From positions 69,041,582 through 69,105,581 of the forward strand of contig NC_084702.1 of NCBI RefSeq assembly GCF_028389875.1: 64,000 bases of DNA. Reading direction: 5' to 3'. Each line of letters starts with the position of its first letter. Position 1 is the stretch's first letter. The position numbers and the translations under genes are program-made. Source of the DNA: Rhea pennata. Taxonomy: Eukaryota; Chordata; Aves; Rheiformes; Rheidae. This document shows, piece by piece, positions 39,101-51,000 of this stretch. Below the pieces are notes generated by a model. It was not told where the DNA came from and searched no databases. It saw nothing but the letters and a program-made list of their open reading frames with translations.

Positions 39101-42100
39101 GTGCCTAAATGGCAGCCCTTAAACCAGATTCCTCACCCAGATACTGCATAGTGCTGGAGAAACAGCTTCAGTGCAATTTATCGTTTTTGGAGTGTAATTG
39201 CATATTTAGTCTGTTGATCTACTCAGTCTTTGGCCTCTTTACTGAAACTGGCTATAACGAATAGGCTGGGATTTACTAGGAAGTCACTTCTGATGCAGAC
39301 ACGTCTGCATAGCATTTTGGTCCTGTCCCTCCGTTTAAAAATCTTGCTGATTTCATCTGTAAGATATCAGGTAATGACAATTATGTAAGAGTCATTCATT
39401 TGTTCATTGCTAACTGAACTGAAGTGACCACCATGTCTAATAGGACATAACACTGCAGCCACTATCACATTGGAGTAATTATCTGTGTTCTCTTGGTTTT
39501 GAGTGGACACATTAAATAGGGATGAGCCTGTATCTTTTTATCAGACTCTGTAGTCAGGTTGTCTCAAATTTTCTCCTTCTTCTGTCATTAACTCTATTCA
39601 TTATTTGACATGAAGATTGCTGAAATACTGTTAGCAGAAAAATATTTAAATGTCCCATTTTCAGATCTGCCTTAGGCAATCAGAAGTTTGAAAAAATCAA
39701 TGACACTGTTATAAATAGTGGAAAATATATATTATTAATGTAATAAGACCATATTTTGCCACAAATATGCATCTGCAACAGTTTCAATCACATCAGAGCA
39801 TCATCCTAGTCAAAATTTAAGTGCTTTCTTCCGTCTACCATATTCTAAATGCTTTACTTGAATCTGTAATATCATCAGGAATCCACACTGGTAATACAAA
39901 ATTGCTTGACGGCAGTTAGGCAAGTAGCCTAGGCACTGAGCATAATGTCACTGTGAAAGGAAATAAGAAAATTTCATTTTTATGTCTTAGGAGTCAGCTT
40001 AGCATGATCAGTTACTCCCAAAGAGATTGCTGGGAAGGACATAAACAGATGGGCAAAACTTACTTTCTTTTTCATTTTTTTCCTTAAAAGTCAAAAGCAA
40101 CAGCATACTTTTAATAATGAGAAGCATCTTGAAACATATTTTTTAAAGGAAAAATGGTTAATGTAGAAGATAGATTGAATAGCAGAGTATATTTTAAATG
40201 ATTTTATAGAACCTGCTGTGACAGTGTATGAGAATCCCATGTCAGCTTTCTGAGGCAAAGAGCCACAGATAAGAACTGGAACATAGTCCCTCGGTATAGT
40301 TGCAGTGGAAAAGGGTTTTGAATCCAGGTCAAAGTAGAAGGCTGCTGCCCTAAACACTGTACCATCCTTCCCTTCCTGTGCCGATACTGAAGCAAAGTCT
40401 TATTTGCCTGTACTCCGCTTGACAGTGTTTTATAAATTCAGGATTTAAACTTACCAATTATTTCATTTCTCTTTTTTCTTGCAGGACAATCACCTCCTGA
40501 AAAGCCTACAATAATAAAATGTCGTTCCCCAGAAAAGGAAACCTTTACTTGTTGGTGGAAACCTGGTTCAGATGGAGGACATCCTACTAACTATACTTTG
40601 CTCTACAGCAAAGAAGGGTAATAAGATGTCCATAATTATTCAGTGTTTTATCAGGAGGACCTGGAAGACCAAGCCTAATTGGTTTTGCATTTAAGAGATG
40701 CCTTTTTCCACTTGCACATTCATCATGGACAGTTATCTGAGAAGAAGAAGTAGCTTCAGGCTTTTGTGCAAGTGACATTTGCTATAATTGCAACAACGCA
40801 TTTAAGGTTGAAACGGGATCTCTTTTTAATGTCAGGTTTTTCAAACTGCCATTAACTCTTCTGGCATGGATAGACTTCCTTGAAAGTTGCTATCATGCAG
40901 CAACCATGATACAAGTATACAGTCTTGTAGCTCCTTGGCTACACAGCCCAAGACACAAAGATTTTCAAAGTTACCAGATATTAATATTTTCATCTTCTGA
41001 TAGTACTTTATTGCACAGGTATATGTAGGCAATGAATGTTTCACTGCTTCTGTGGCAATCTAGTGACTCGAACTCAAGTACCAAATATTCATTTTTAAGC
41101 AGAAGTCAATATTTTTGGGGATCCCCTGCAATGAACTAGTTTTGGTTCATCCCAGCACTGCTCTGCCTTGGACTGACCTAACTGGATGCTGAACTGTAGA
41201 AAAAGATGGACCCTGGTCCATGGAAAAAAGACACTAGTGCAGCCAGCCAGGGCAGAGTGTGAGGCCAACATCCACACCTTTCTGTTCTGTTACTATGCAT
41301 GTATAACATGCTCAACAGGTGCATTAGGTGAAAAATAGATCTTGGGGGGAGGAAAAGATGATGAAAAAAACAAAATAGACTGCAGGTCTATGATGTGGGC
41401 AGAATTAACATATGCTTGAAATAAACACTGGGAATACTCCATTTTTAATAGGTGGCAATCACTTTCTACTTGCTCTTTGGACCATCTCTGAACTATGCAG
41501 TGGAGAATGGCATTTGGAAAAGTGAGAGTTGCAATTTACAGCAGCTTAAAACGCTCCAGACTTCGTAGTTTTTGTCCTGGGGCGATGATGGTTACTACAG
41601 TCTCTGGAGTTGCCTAGCGACTCTTCAGTCTGAAAGCAGTGTTCTAATGTTCTTAACATTGCCCAGCATGAAGAATCTGATTCAGCCCTAAGCAATACTG
41701 AACTACTAGTAATCAAAATCAGGTGTTGTACTCTAGATGTATGCTAATCTCTGTGATTCTTCCTTTCAGAGAAGAACAAATTTATGAATGTCCAGATTAC
41801 AGAACTGCAGGCCCCAATTCCTGCTACTTCAATAAAAAACACACTTCTTTCTGGACTATATACAATATTACTGTAAGGGCAACTAACAAAATGGGAAGTA
41901 ACAGCTCTGATCCTCATTATGTGGATGTGACTTACATAGGTAAGAGATAAACAAAGATTTTTAAGTGGAACCAACTAATTCAAAATTATGAGTTTGAATA
42001 CCTAGAATTTTAATTCCAGCTCTTCTCATATATAATATTATATCCAAGTTAAAATGATATAAGAACAAATGAGATCTCATCTGCTGTAATGATAAATCAA

Positions 42101-45100
42101 TATTTATCCTTTTAGCATTTTATTTTCAAAGGAAGCCTAAAAATGCTAAAAGCTGAAAAACTCCATTCAGATAACCACATAATGGTTTGGCATATTTCTT
42201 TCAGTCAAGAAATATCATCCACCTAACATCCTTTTCCATTGTACCAGCAACTGAAATCAAACTGATCTTTTAACTAATAATACTTAAATTTGATTACCTA
42301 AAAGTACTTATCTGAAATTTGCTTTTCCCTCAGACCCAGGAAATGCTAAATCAGTGCTCTTTATAACACAATATGTTGATAATCTCTTTTCTCAGACTTT
42401 TTCCACAGAGTGACTGGGCAAGTATTTAGTTTTTGCTAAAGGAAAGGAACATTATTTCTAAGGGAAAGGAACCAGTTTGTTATCAATGGTGTGTCTAGCG
42501 GGAGCCTAATAATTGAAAAAGTGCTCCTGGAGAAAAGGCTTAACATTTTACCTCCATGCCGTGACTACTTACTTGTTCAAACTTCACATAAGATAGTGGA
42601 AAATAATACATGCACTATATCCAGGTACTCTAGTACTCTGAACTGAGGTAGCTGCAATCCTGACTGTGCCCCAAAACTGAGTTTCATTTTATTTTAGTTT
42701 TGAAGTATAGATGGGGCTTTAATATTACTGTTGTGTTTTATTTTTAAATATATCCTATGCATGTAGGGATTATGCTATGTGTTTTCTGAATATAAAAGAT
42801 GAGAGAAAAGGTTTTATCATCTAAATCTGTATTTTTGGCATTCCTAAATGTATATGCTTACTTTGATAGCATTATGATATAATAAACTTTCGTAACACAG
42901 CAGTAAATATGTCAACTTTGTTTCTGTTAACTTTGAAATATAGTTGTAGGGAAGAGTGACAATAAATGATAATGGTAGAAAAATAAATTCTGATTATAAA
43001 CAATTAATGCAAATCTCAATATGGAGTCAACTTATTTACTATTGTTCAGTTACTTCAAATTTATACATCCATGCCAATTTATCAGGAAATTCTTGATTCC
43101 TGTATCCTAGCACTATTTCTATGTTACTAGACACACTGGAGATGGCAAATCGTTACTCGCACTATTTTATACCTTCTCCTAAGATGTAAGGAAAAGTCCT
43201 GCAGACTCTTAGTGTCAGTTCTCTTATTTTAACAGTACAGCCAGATCCTCCTGTGAATGTAACTCTAGAATTAAAAAAGCCAATCAACAGAAAACCGTAT
43301 CTGGTCTTGACATGGTTTCCACCCCCACTGGCTGATGTCAGATCTGGATGGCTTACCCTTGAATATGAGTTGCGACTAAAGCCTGAAGAAGGAGACGAAT
43401 GGGAGGTAAGGAAACTGTAAATTTTTGCTAGATGATGTTTTCTGATCAATTAGATTTTGTCAGTTAAGTTCCACGCCTGAATGTAATCAAGCAGGCACAT
43501 ACTACAGTTCAGTTTTTTTCAAAAGCTATGCTTGTGTGCCCTTTGGCTTTCTGCTGAGAAGACTATGGTATCTCAGATGCTGTTGTGTAATAGAAGGTGC
43601 TAAAATATTTGGTTTTAGTTGTGACAATTCTATATTAATCACATTGGTAAATTTGTTAATTTTCATTTAGTCAGGGTTTTTTTGATAATCTATTTCTCAA
43701 CCACAGACATCTCTTAGGTTATAGAAAGCTCAATAACATCATGTAAAATGATTTACATTTGTACAAAGAACCATTAAGTGACAGCCATCCTGACCACAGC
43801 TGTCTATGCCCAGAATGTACAATTCAAAATAACTGAGCAGCAAATTAAGGACTCTAGCTATTGGCATTGGGCTGCATTCCTTTTTTGTCTGCTGCAGTAA
43901 TTCCCAGCCATCTCTATATCTTCCTTCCTTCCCACTGCTACTGCAATTTCCTATTCCTTGGTCATTACAAGGTTCACTGTTTCCTTCCCTGTGCAGCTTC
44001 ACCAACTTTTACATTCTTTCTTTTCTCTCTGCATTTTCTTCACCAGTCTTTGTGTTTCCTGTCTCCTTCTCCACCTCTCACCATTGCATTCCCACCAGTA
44101 CTGGAGTTCCTCCCACTTTCCGTATGCCCATGATGTGTTGTTTTACTAGTTTCATTTGCACAGTATAATGGGGCTCCAGATAATTCCTGCTGCATTATGT
44201 TAGAATACTGAACCACAGAAATAAAATAGATGTATCACTATTCTGTGCCCATGTAACAATTCTTATGAAGCTATTCAGATTATCAAGACTTTAACCTAGC
44301 TATGATTTTCATAGCAAAATGTTTTAATTTTATATTGATTTTATGATTTTTAATTCATTTTCAGACTATTTTTGTTGGACAGCAAACGCAATATAAAATG
44401 TTTAGTTTAAATCCAGGAAAGAAGTATATTGTACAGATTCACTGCAAACCAGACCACCATGGATCATGGAGTGAATGGAGCTCAGAAAAGTATATTCAGA
44501 TCCCCAATGGTGAGTGACCAAGCATCTTTTCAATAACTGTGTAACAATGAAGTTCATGTGCTACTTTTGTTAGCTGTCCAGAGTAGCCATGAAGGTTGAC
44601 ATCCCATAGTTTCCCTAAGACAGGTAAGAATATCATTGCTAAGATAACTGAATTCTCAGCTTCCTTGCACCATACTCAGTTAGCTCTCTTCTTCATTATT
44701 TTTAGGAGCTAAGAAAGTGAATCAATTTCCTTACCTATTTAAACCCTATCCCTTCTCTTTATTGCCTCATTTATTCTCACAGTGGTAGTTTTTAATAGAT
44801 AGAATACTGGCACTTGCATTAGAAGTACTACATATACTGCAAATAATCATTACCTTCAGACTAAGAACTCTGGATTAGTGTTTATCTGGAATGAGTTCAA
44901 AATGAATTGGCATTGGCATAAGTAGATTGGAACCCAATTGCTGTAACTGGCCAATACAAAATTTCCCTCTTCATGCATTTTTATATCATTTTTTCCAGTC
45001 ATAGTTTATTTCCTGCACAATACAGTTAATAAAAAGCATACTAATTATCAGATGTTACTAGGGTTACAGATATCAGCCTATACTAGGAATGGCTGCTAGA

Positions 45101-48041
45101 TTCAATACCCGATTTGGAAGTTTAGACTCATTTTTTAAATAAAAGCCCTTTTTTTGCATACTTACTATGTAAGTCTTAGTCATGTGTCCTTAAATAATTC
45201 TGGTTGTTTCCTAGACTTTAGAGTAAAAGATATGATTGTGTGGATCATCGTGGGTGTCTTATCATCTCTCATATGTTTAATCATGAGCTGGACAATGGTT
45301 TTAAAAGGGTACAGGTAAGTTATCAATTTCATTACAGTATAGAGTTGAAAATCTCAGCAAACTTGTTAAAACAGGCTTTTAACATTTGATTTAATTTCCT
45401 ATAGTTTTTGTGTTCTTTTACCAACTATAAATTAGAGGAATTTGACTTCAGATTCTCAACTGATAAAGAGATATCTCTATTGTTTTGTGAAACCAAGCTA
45501 AAAAGCAAAAAGGCTAAATTCTGAACTGGTAAAGACACATCTCTGTTAGATCTGAGCATCTTGGTTAGTCCTGTAAGCATTCAGCAAACATTGTAATCTG
45601 GAGTATCCCTACTTCTGTAGAAAACACTTTTGCTTTTAGCCTGGTTTCTTAAGGGAAACAAGGTTTACACTACGAGATTGTCTTTCTGCCCACCAGTCTG
45701 TCAATTCCCCAAATAATTTATTAAATCATTGACTAATTTCAGTCAAATCTGAAAGAGGAAGATGTTTCAAAGTTTATTACTTTTGCACAAGTTTTTTAAA
45801 AATTACTGGATGAGTAGAGGAGAGAGAGAAACCACTGAAGGAAAAGCCAGCCAAAGTTATTCATCATAAATCCAGTTTAGTAGTTGTCAGCTGACAGTCA
45901 AGCCTCTCTGCAGAGGCCTGCTAGTCCTCCTGCACTGTGCAATAAACAGCTATGTCTTGACCAGTGAGGAAGTTACAGTAGTTTGAGAAGATTGGAGGTT
46001 AAGGGAAATATTTGTTTAATAGTAAACAAATATTAGTAGTGTTACTTTTCCAAAGTAATAATAATTACTTTGTGCTGTTTTCTTCCTTCTAAATATATCT
46101 AAGGATAACTTAAAAACTGTACCTGAATCTGTAAACTACCTGGCTTGAGAAGGTAAACAGGAAACAGCTCCGTTTGGGAAGTATTAGATACAGACAAGCG
46201 GTTGAAATTCAGTCACGTTCAGGGAAAATAGGAGAACAAACAGAGAGATAGAACCTTTCCTTTTATGTTGTGTTTGATCTGTTTCTTTCAGAATGATAGC
46301 CTTTATCTTACCACCGGTTCCGGGACCAAAGATAAAAGGCATAGATACACATCTGTTGGAGGTGAGTATCCCTGATAATAACAGAAGAATTCACCATCAC
46401 ATACTTTTCCAAATTCTGTACTAGCAAAATCAATTACCAAAATTAAGTACAATATAGCTTTAACTAATTTAATCAATGTTAAAAATAAGGACAACAGTCC
46501 TTATTTCAGTTTGATATTGTGGAGCATATAGGCAAGGCAGAGTCTTTAAACTAGTGCCTTGCACTAGTGATAGGAGGGGATTTGAGAACAGAGTTTGGCA
46601 CAACAGTGGTTCCCTGGGACATAACAAGAGTCAATGCCTGTGTGATCTTCTGTTGTTCTTACAGAGAAACTCTCTGCAATCTCCTCTCATGCTGAGGAGA
46701 CAGGACATGGCTGGCTTATCATTTTCCTCCATTCCCTTCTTGCCAAGCCCATGAGACTCTTATCTGCTCTGAAGCTCCCCAGGTCCTCATATTTAGGAAC
46801 ATGAATTCTGGGATTTTGTCTCCCCACTGTGAGAACTGAGGGGAAGTTCTTGCACTATTTTCTACAGCAGTAGAGATTCAGTTTAGGTCTAATGATATAA
46901 CTATTCAAGTAATATTAACTATGTAATTGTTCATAGTTGTTCTAGTCATATATAAACTTTAAGGTTAGCAGTGAACAAAATATCAATGTCATGTTTATTA
47001 TGCCCTTAGACAGGGAAGTCCGAAGAATTATTGAGTGCTCTTGGTTGCCATGGTTTCCCTCCAACATCAGACTGTGAGGAACTGCTGATAGAATATTTGG
47101 AGGTGGAGGACAGCGAGGATCAGCAACTCATGCGAAGTGATAACAATGGTCATCCCAGTAAAAACACGCAAGTGACATCCAAGGAAACAGACAATGACTC
47201 AGGACGAGGGAGCTGTGACAGCCCTTCTCTGCTTTCTGAGAAGTGCGGGGAGTCCAGCACTCTTCCATCAAAACTTCCAACACAAGATGTAAGAGATGTT
47301 CATGAAAATAATGCAGAAAAAAGGGGGTGGGAAACTCAGTGTATGGCCTCTTCAGAAGAGAAAGTGCTCCCTTTTAACACTACAGGTACAAAATCATCCA
47401 CATGGCCTGCAGCTCAGTTACCTAATATTCAGCCTTCTACATTTGCCTATCACAGTACTGTAGATGCACATAAGATAACACTAAGTACCACAAATGTGAA
47501 TGTTGCACAAGTTTTGGTGGGAAATGAAGAAAAACATCAGTCACAATATTCTACCACTGAAACTCCCTATGAAGAAAACTTGGAAAAGCAACGAGAGATG
47601 GAGAATATGCATTCCAAAAGTGACCATAGCACAATACAGGTCAAGCAAAGCAGACTCAATGAAAAGCCATCTTTTCTGAATGCTAAACTAATGGATTACG
47701 TAGAAGTTCACAAAGTTAGACAGGACAAAGAGCCTGCAGTATTACTGAAACATAAAGATGGTAGTGGAAAAATTGAAAAATACACCATTCCAGGAACCAG
47801 CAAAGAATATACAAAGGTCTCAACAGTTGTGGACCACAATATTCTAGTATTAATGCCAGATTCAAGAGTCCAGCACACACCTGTTTCTCAAGAACCTGCA
47901 AAGGAAACGTCTCAGAACCTTCAGCAAGGTAAAGTTGAGAAAAACATGAGCTACTGTCTGACAGCTCCAAATGAGTGCAAAAGAGAGGCTAGTGGATCAG
48001 AGTACATGGACCCATCTTGCTTTATGCCCTCCTTTAAATAA
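33063..48041 (+). CDS. PRLR: Prolactin receptor gene, 12 coding exons, avian double-module form
   Basis: Encodes the class I cytokine receptor for prolactin, a plasma membrane protein signalling through JAK2 and STAT5. Joining the exons listed below gives 2,502 nt, that is 833 residues plus stop, close to the known avian receptor length. Order by residue: signal peptide 1 to about 24; module 1 about 24-227; module 2 about 228-433; membrane span about 440-463; Box 1 ([10 protein letters not shown]) within about 470-485; cytoplasmic tail to 833. Each module has two fibronectin-type domains, paired cysteines in domain 1 and a WSEWS motif in domain 2. All introns are GT-AG, and both modules show the same intron phases (1-2-1-0-1), so the module was duplicated as a four-exon unit bounded by phase 1 introns. 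Introns are 0.65-1.9 kb. No frameshift or premature stop was seen. The ATG is the only start compatible with a signal peptide. Confidence 0.97.
34129..34261 (+). CDS. PRLR: PRLR module 1, domain 1, first half
   Basis: A 133-nt exon, phase 1 in and phase 2 out. It encodes the first cysteine pair of the cytokine receptor domain ([14 protein letters not shown]) and the N-glycosylation site NYT. It is very similar to the exon at 40,485-40,617, the same part of module 2, and has the same length. Confidence 0.96.
34291..34350. repeat. Three tandem copies of a 20-bp unit
   Basis: Three consecutive 20-mers share the core GTTAAACC at the same register (34,293, 34,313 and 34,333), with partly matching tails. 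The array starts only 29 nt after the exon end at 34,261. Confidence 0.75.
34490..34780. repeat. GC-rich intronic block with imperfect inverted ends
   Basis: About 285 bp of high GC lie in an AT-rich intron. The left end (from about 34,497, TTTCTCCATCTTATGAGG) and the reverse complement of the right end (ending about 34,778, TTACTCCATTTTGTGAAC) agree at most positions. It is open in several frames on both strands, which is a composition effect. It may be a non-autonomous DNA transposon remnant; no family was recognised and the target duplication is unclear. Confidence 0.35.
36177..36346 (+). CDS. PRLR: PRLR module 1, domain 1, second half
   Basis: A 170-nt exon between TTTCAG and GTAAAA. It carries the second cysteine pair ([16 protein letters not shown]), the sequons NIS and NSS, and the linker YVDVTCI. 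The linker cysteine is replaced by tyrosine in module 2 (YVDVTYI). Phase 2 in, phase 1 out. Confidence 0.96.
37158..37324 (+). CDS. PRLR: PRLR module 1, domain 2, first half
   Basis: A 167-nt exon from GTACAG to GTAAGG. It encodes the start of the membrane-side fibronectin domain ([28 protein letters not shown]). It is one codon shorter than its module 2 counterpart and contains a cysteine (TYLCAKW) absent there. Confidence 0.95.
37840..38430. repeat. Unidentified block in PRLR intron, possibly LTR remnant
   Basis: This part of the intron between 37,325 and 38,894 is richer in G and C than its flanks and is open for 153 codons on the + strand (37,961-38,422), though with no recognised domain. 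It ends near an AATAAA (38,419-38,424). The combination would suit a solo LTR, but I could not find matching TG...CA ends or a target duplication. Confidence 0.25.
38895..39036 (+). CDS. PRLR: PRLR module 1, domain 2, second half with WSEWS
   Basis: A 142-nt exon from TTTTCCAG to GTGAGT. It encodes [12 protein letters not shown] and ends with [16 protein letters not shown], the WSXWS signature of class I cytokine receptors. Two closely placed cysteines (RCMLDCGEW) are present; module 2 keeps only one. Confidence 0.96.
40485..40617 (+). CDS. PRLR: PRLR module 2, domain 1, first half
   Basis: A 133-nt exon between TTCTTGCAG and GTAATA, phase 1 in and phase 2 out, equal in length to the exon at 34,129. 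It encodes [14 protein letters not shown] and NYT. About 35 of 45 residues agree with module 1 by eye, and agreement at the DNA level is even more striking around the WW pair. Confidence 0.96.
41770..41939 (+). CDS. PRLR: PRLR module 2, domain 1, second half
   Basis: A 170-nt exon from TTTCAG to GTAAGA. It encodes [22 protein letters not shown] and YVDVTYI. About 44 of 56 residues agree with the module 1 exon by eye. Confidence 0.96.
43236..43405 (+). CDS. PRLR: PRLR module 2, domain 2, first half
   Basis: A 170-nt exon from AACAG to GTAAGG. It encodes [31 protein letters not shown] and [14 protein letters not shown]. This copy looks closer to the single mammalian domain than the module 1 copy does, judged from family knowledge. 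Confidence 0.95.
44365..44509 (+). CDS. PRLR: PRLR module 2, domain 2, second half with WSEWS
   Basis: A 145-nt exon from TTTTCAG to GTGAGT. It encodes [30 protein letters not shown], then [14 protein letters not shown]. It completes the membrane-proximal ligand-binding module. Confidence 0.96.
45215..45314 (+). CDS. PRLR: PRLR transmembrane exon
   Basis: A 100-nt exon from CCTAG to GTAAGT. It encodes the juxtamembrane DFRVKD, a hydrophobic span ([20 protein letters not shown] then TMVL) and a basic stop-transfer KGYR. Confidence 0.96.
46292..46361 (+). CDS. PRLR: PRLR Box 1 exon
   Basis: A 70-nt exon from TTTCAG to GTGAGT. It encodes [20 protein letters not shown], the proline-rich Box 1 that binds JAK2 in this receptor family. 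Confidence 0.96.
47010..48041 (+). CDS. PRLR: PRLR last exon, cytoplasmic tail and stop
   Basis: A 1,032-nt coding part after the acceptor CCCTTAG. It starts [19 protein letters not shown] and includes the acidic [13 protein letters not shown] segment. It contains the DSGRGS phosphodegron (recognised by beta-TrCP in the mammalian receptor), tyrosines in YVEVHKV and KEYTKVS contexts, and the C-terminal YMDPSCF, matching the STAT5-linked C-terminal tyrosine in mammals. It ends TAA at 48,039. The whole tail is in one open frame, so this allele encodes the long receptor form. Confidence 0.97.
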   Translation, partial: TGKSEELLSALGCHGFPPTSDCEELLIEYLEVEDSEDQQLMRSDNNGHPSKNTQVTSKETDNDSGRGSCDSPSLLSEKCGESSTLPSKLPTQDVRDVHENNAEKRGWETQCMASSEEKVLPFNTTGTKSSTWPAAQLPNIQPSTFAYHSTVDAHKITLSTTNVNVAQVLVGNEEKHQSQYSTTETPYEENLEKQREMENMHSKSDHSTIQVKQSRLNEKPSFLNAKLMDYVEVHKVRQDKEPAVLLKHKDGSGKIEKYTIPGTSKEYTKVSTVVDHNILVLMPDSRVQHTPVSQEPAKETSQNLQQGKVEKNMSYCLTAPNECKREASGSEYMDPSCFMPSFK

Positions 48042-51000
48042 CTGAAAGTTTCGTTATTCTTCATCAGGTAATGCTACAGAATGAGTTAAATACAATCAAT
48101 ATAATAAAGCTAAGCTCTGTGGTTTAAGATTATGCTACTACATCATAATTGTAGCTTACACCTTTTGCTAGCTGACAAATATTTGATTTAGATATTGATT
48201 TTGTTAATAGTTGTGTACACTAAACGAAAAACACACAGCAAAGAGTTCCTTTAAAAAACCTAGCCTCCTATGTGTATTATAGAGAGCATAAAATAAACTG
48301 TGTGTTGATACAGTGATAATCATGGAAGTAAACCTTAGATCATTAACGCAGGTTTCTGACAAAGGAAAATGAGGAAATGGATTATTATGTGCCATGAAAA
48401 ACTACATTATAAAAAAAAAATAATTTCTGAAATGTTCTATTATTCAATTAAACCTAGGGGAATATTTCTGATTCAACAAAGATGAAAATTATTATGGATC
48501 AGTCCCATGGGTCATATACCATGGTTGAGTTCCTAACCAGAGCAGTTCCTAAACCAGATAAATCACTACAAAATACATTCTGATATACATGTTTTTCCTC
48601 AATGCATTCTGTCACTAGATTGTTTTCTTTATATTTTTTCTCAGTCTTAAAAAAAGGACCTCTATATATGAAAAAATCATATATAAAACAAAATATATTC
48701 AACTAATTATAGTAAAATAATGAATCTTTGTAAATATATTTTTGCTTTCCCTGTGACAGATAACCTTTCATCCCATTCATATCCTATTCCAATCAAACCA
48801 AATATGAAAAATATTCAAGACACTATTTGTTATACTGCCTTACTGTATATAATATACAATTCTACTTTAGTACAAGCCCATGTGTTTAACAATGTATTTT
48901 TAAAGGCTATTTTTCTATTACCACAAAAGCAAAATAAAACATTTTAAATTTCCCAGTGCTATTTATCTACTTAACAACTCTTCTGTTTCCTGCTCCTACA
49001 ACAGAAGTAAGGGGTAAAGCTGCCATTTCTATATGAAACATAAGATTAAACTTTATAGTAATTAAGAATATTAAGTAATTTTAATCTATATTTCTAATAT
49101 ATTGCAGCTATATTACTACTTGAATTGTAAATTATTTATTCCACATGTTTTTTACCAACTGTTATTACAAAATTACAACAGAATTCAGGTTTTGAGAGCA
49201 CAGCATCTTTCCCACAGAACTTGTAGCCTGATGCCCCTTCTGAACAGAATGGTGTTCACCTGCATCCTAAGACAGTGCCTGAGCTTTTCTCTGAGCTTGA
49301 AAGGAAAGTTTGAAATCAGATGTTTCAAACTGAAGTTACTTACCAAAATGAATATTAGAACGTAGCCTCAAAAGTCAGATATATGAGGCATAAAGACAGA
49401 GTCAGTGCTCTGCCAAAATGGTGATAGGAATGAAAAAAGAAGTCTATGTTCTTGGGTTGGACAGCTGCCCCCAGAACAGCAGTGGGAACAGTAAGATTCC
49501 TCTTACCACATGTGACTGAAGGGAAAATCAAAATGATAGTTTGCAATGGCTGTGAACTTTCTGTAGCCTTTCCTTCTTCAAATAGTCTAATATACTCCAG
49601 GAAGGCATGACCAAGTGATGATTCATTAAACCTGGGTCAAGCATTTTGCCAGTACTCCTGGCTTCAGGAGAATTTGGAAACGTAAGGGATGGGAAATTGT
49701 ATCGGGCTTGTGATGGAAAGTGTATTAACCATAGATGAGCTCTCTTCTCTTTCTTGGCTTTCCTAAACAGCTTCACATTTCTCCAACTTTTTATTAAATG
49801 CACTGAGCCAGCCTTCCTGCAGTATCAGGTAACCTGTTGCAGAGCTAGTCAAAGCAGACTTTCATATTTTGAAGGCCCCAGAAGGCCACATCTAATTTAG
49901 TGTATAGATTTCTCACATTATACCTCCATACCATGGAACTGCCAAGTATAGATCAGTCTAGCTGTCTGGCCCTTTCACTAGCAGGACTTTAGAATTTAAC
50001 TTATTATCTGTGAGTATATAAACATATATATTAATATATGTTGTAACATCCACTTTAGGAATCAAATTAAGAGTCTGTGGCCTCTCTATGGGCAGTATGT
50101 TGTCCACTTCTAGAAGGCAATCAGAGCAGTCTGGATGCTCTGCTCAATGTACAGGAGGGATCTTAGATTCTTAATTCAGCCACTTAGCTAAAACACCTGA
50201 AGACACGAATTGGCTACTATGGAGAACAGCCAAGCTTAACATTTTGCTTAATTAAAGGTAATAGGACAATTTTATTGTAGCACTTGTCATATATCTTCTA
50301 GATTTTCTAGAGATGCTAAAATACTGCAAAGAAACTGTCATCAGTCAAAATTGGAATGTTTTGCAGGGCAGCCATTTGTGTGCATGTATGTAAGTTGATA
50401 ATACACTGTCTGATTCTCTCTGACAGTGTTTCACTTACAATTTGGTATCCTGACTGAATCTAGTAGACCTGGTTCGGATCAAACAATTTCCTTTCCTTTA
50501 CACAGATAGCCGTATCTGAGCCAAGCAGCTATTTTCTACTCCTAACAGCGTCCATGAGGATGTGCTGCTGCAGGCCTTTTGTATCCCTCTGGTGACGCAT
50601 ACAGGCAGTAGAGTCTTGTCAACCTGCAACCTAATGATTTTATTTATGTAGTGGATTTCTTAGGTTCTAATATACAGGCAGCTAGCACAGTTGTTATAAA
50701 CCAAAGAAAACACCAGGAAACATGTCAGCAGCAGGCAACTGTTGCTGCCATACTGGCTACTTTGGACCAGAGGCAGCCAGGCACAATATTTAAGAGATGT
50801 GAAATGTATGATTATCCTGCCTAACTTTAGATATCTATACATATACAAGTTTCTAAGTTTTTATTGTAGACTGTGGAGCCTAGAGCATGATTCATCTGAC
50901 CAAATGCAAGAGTCTACTTTAGGAGGAGATGACTCACACTCTAGTCTCCATTGACTGTATTTACCATTTGTCTCTCCTGGTTTGCTGTAGTCAGGGGCTG

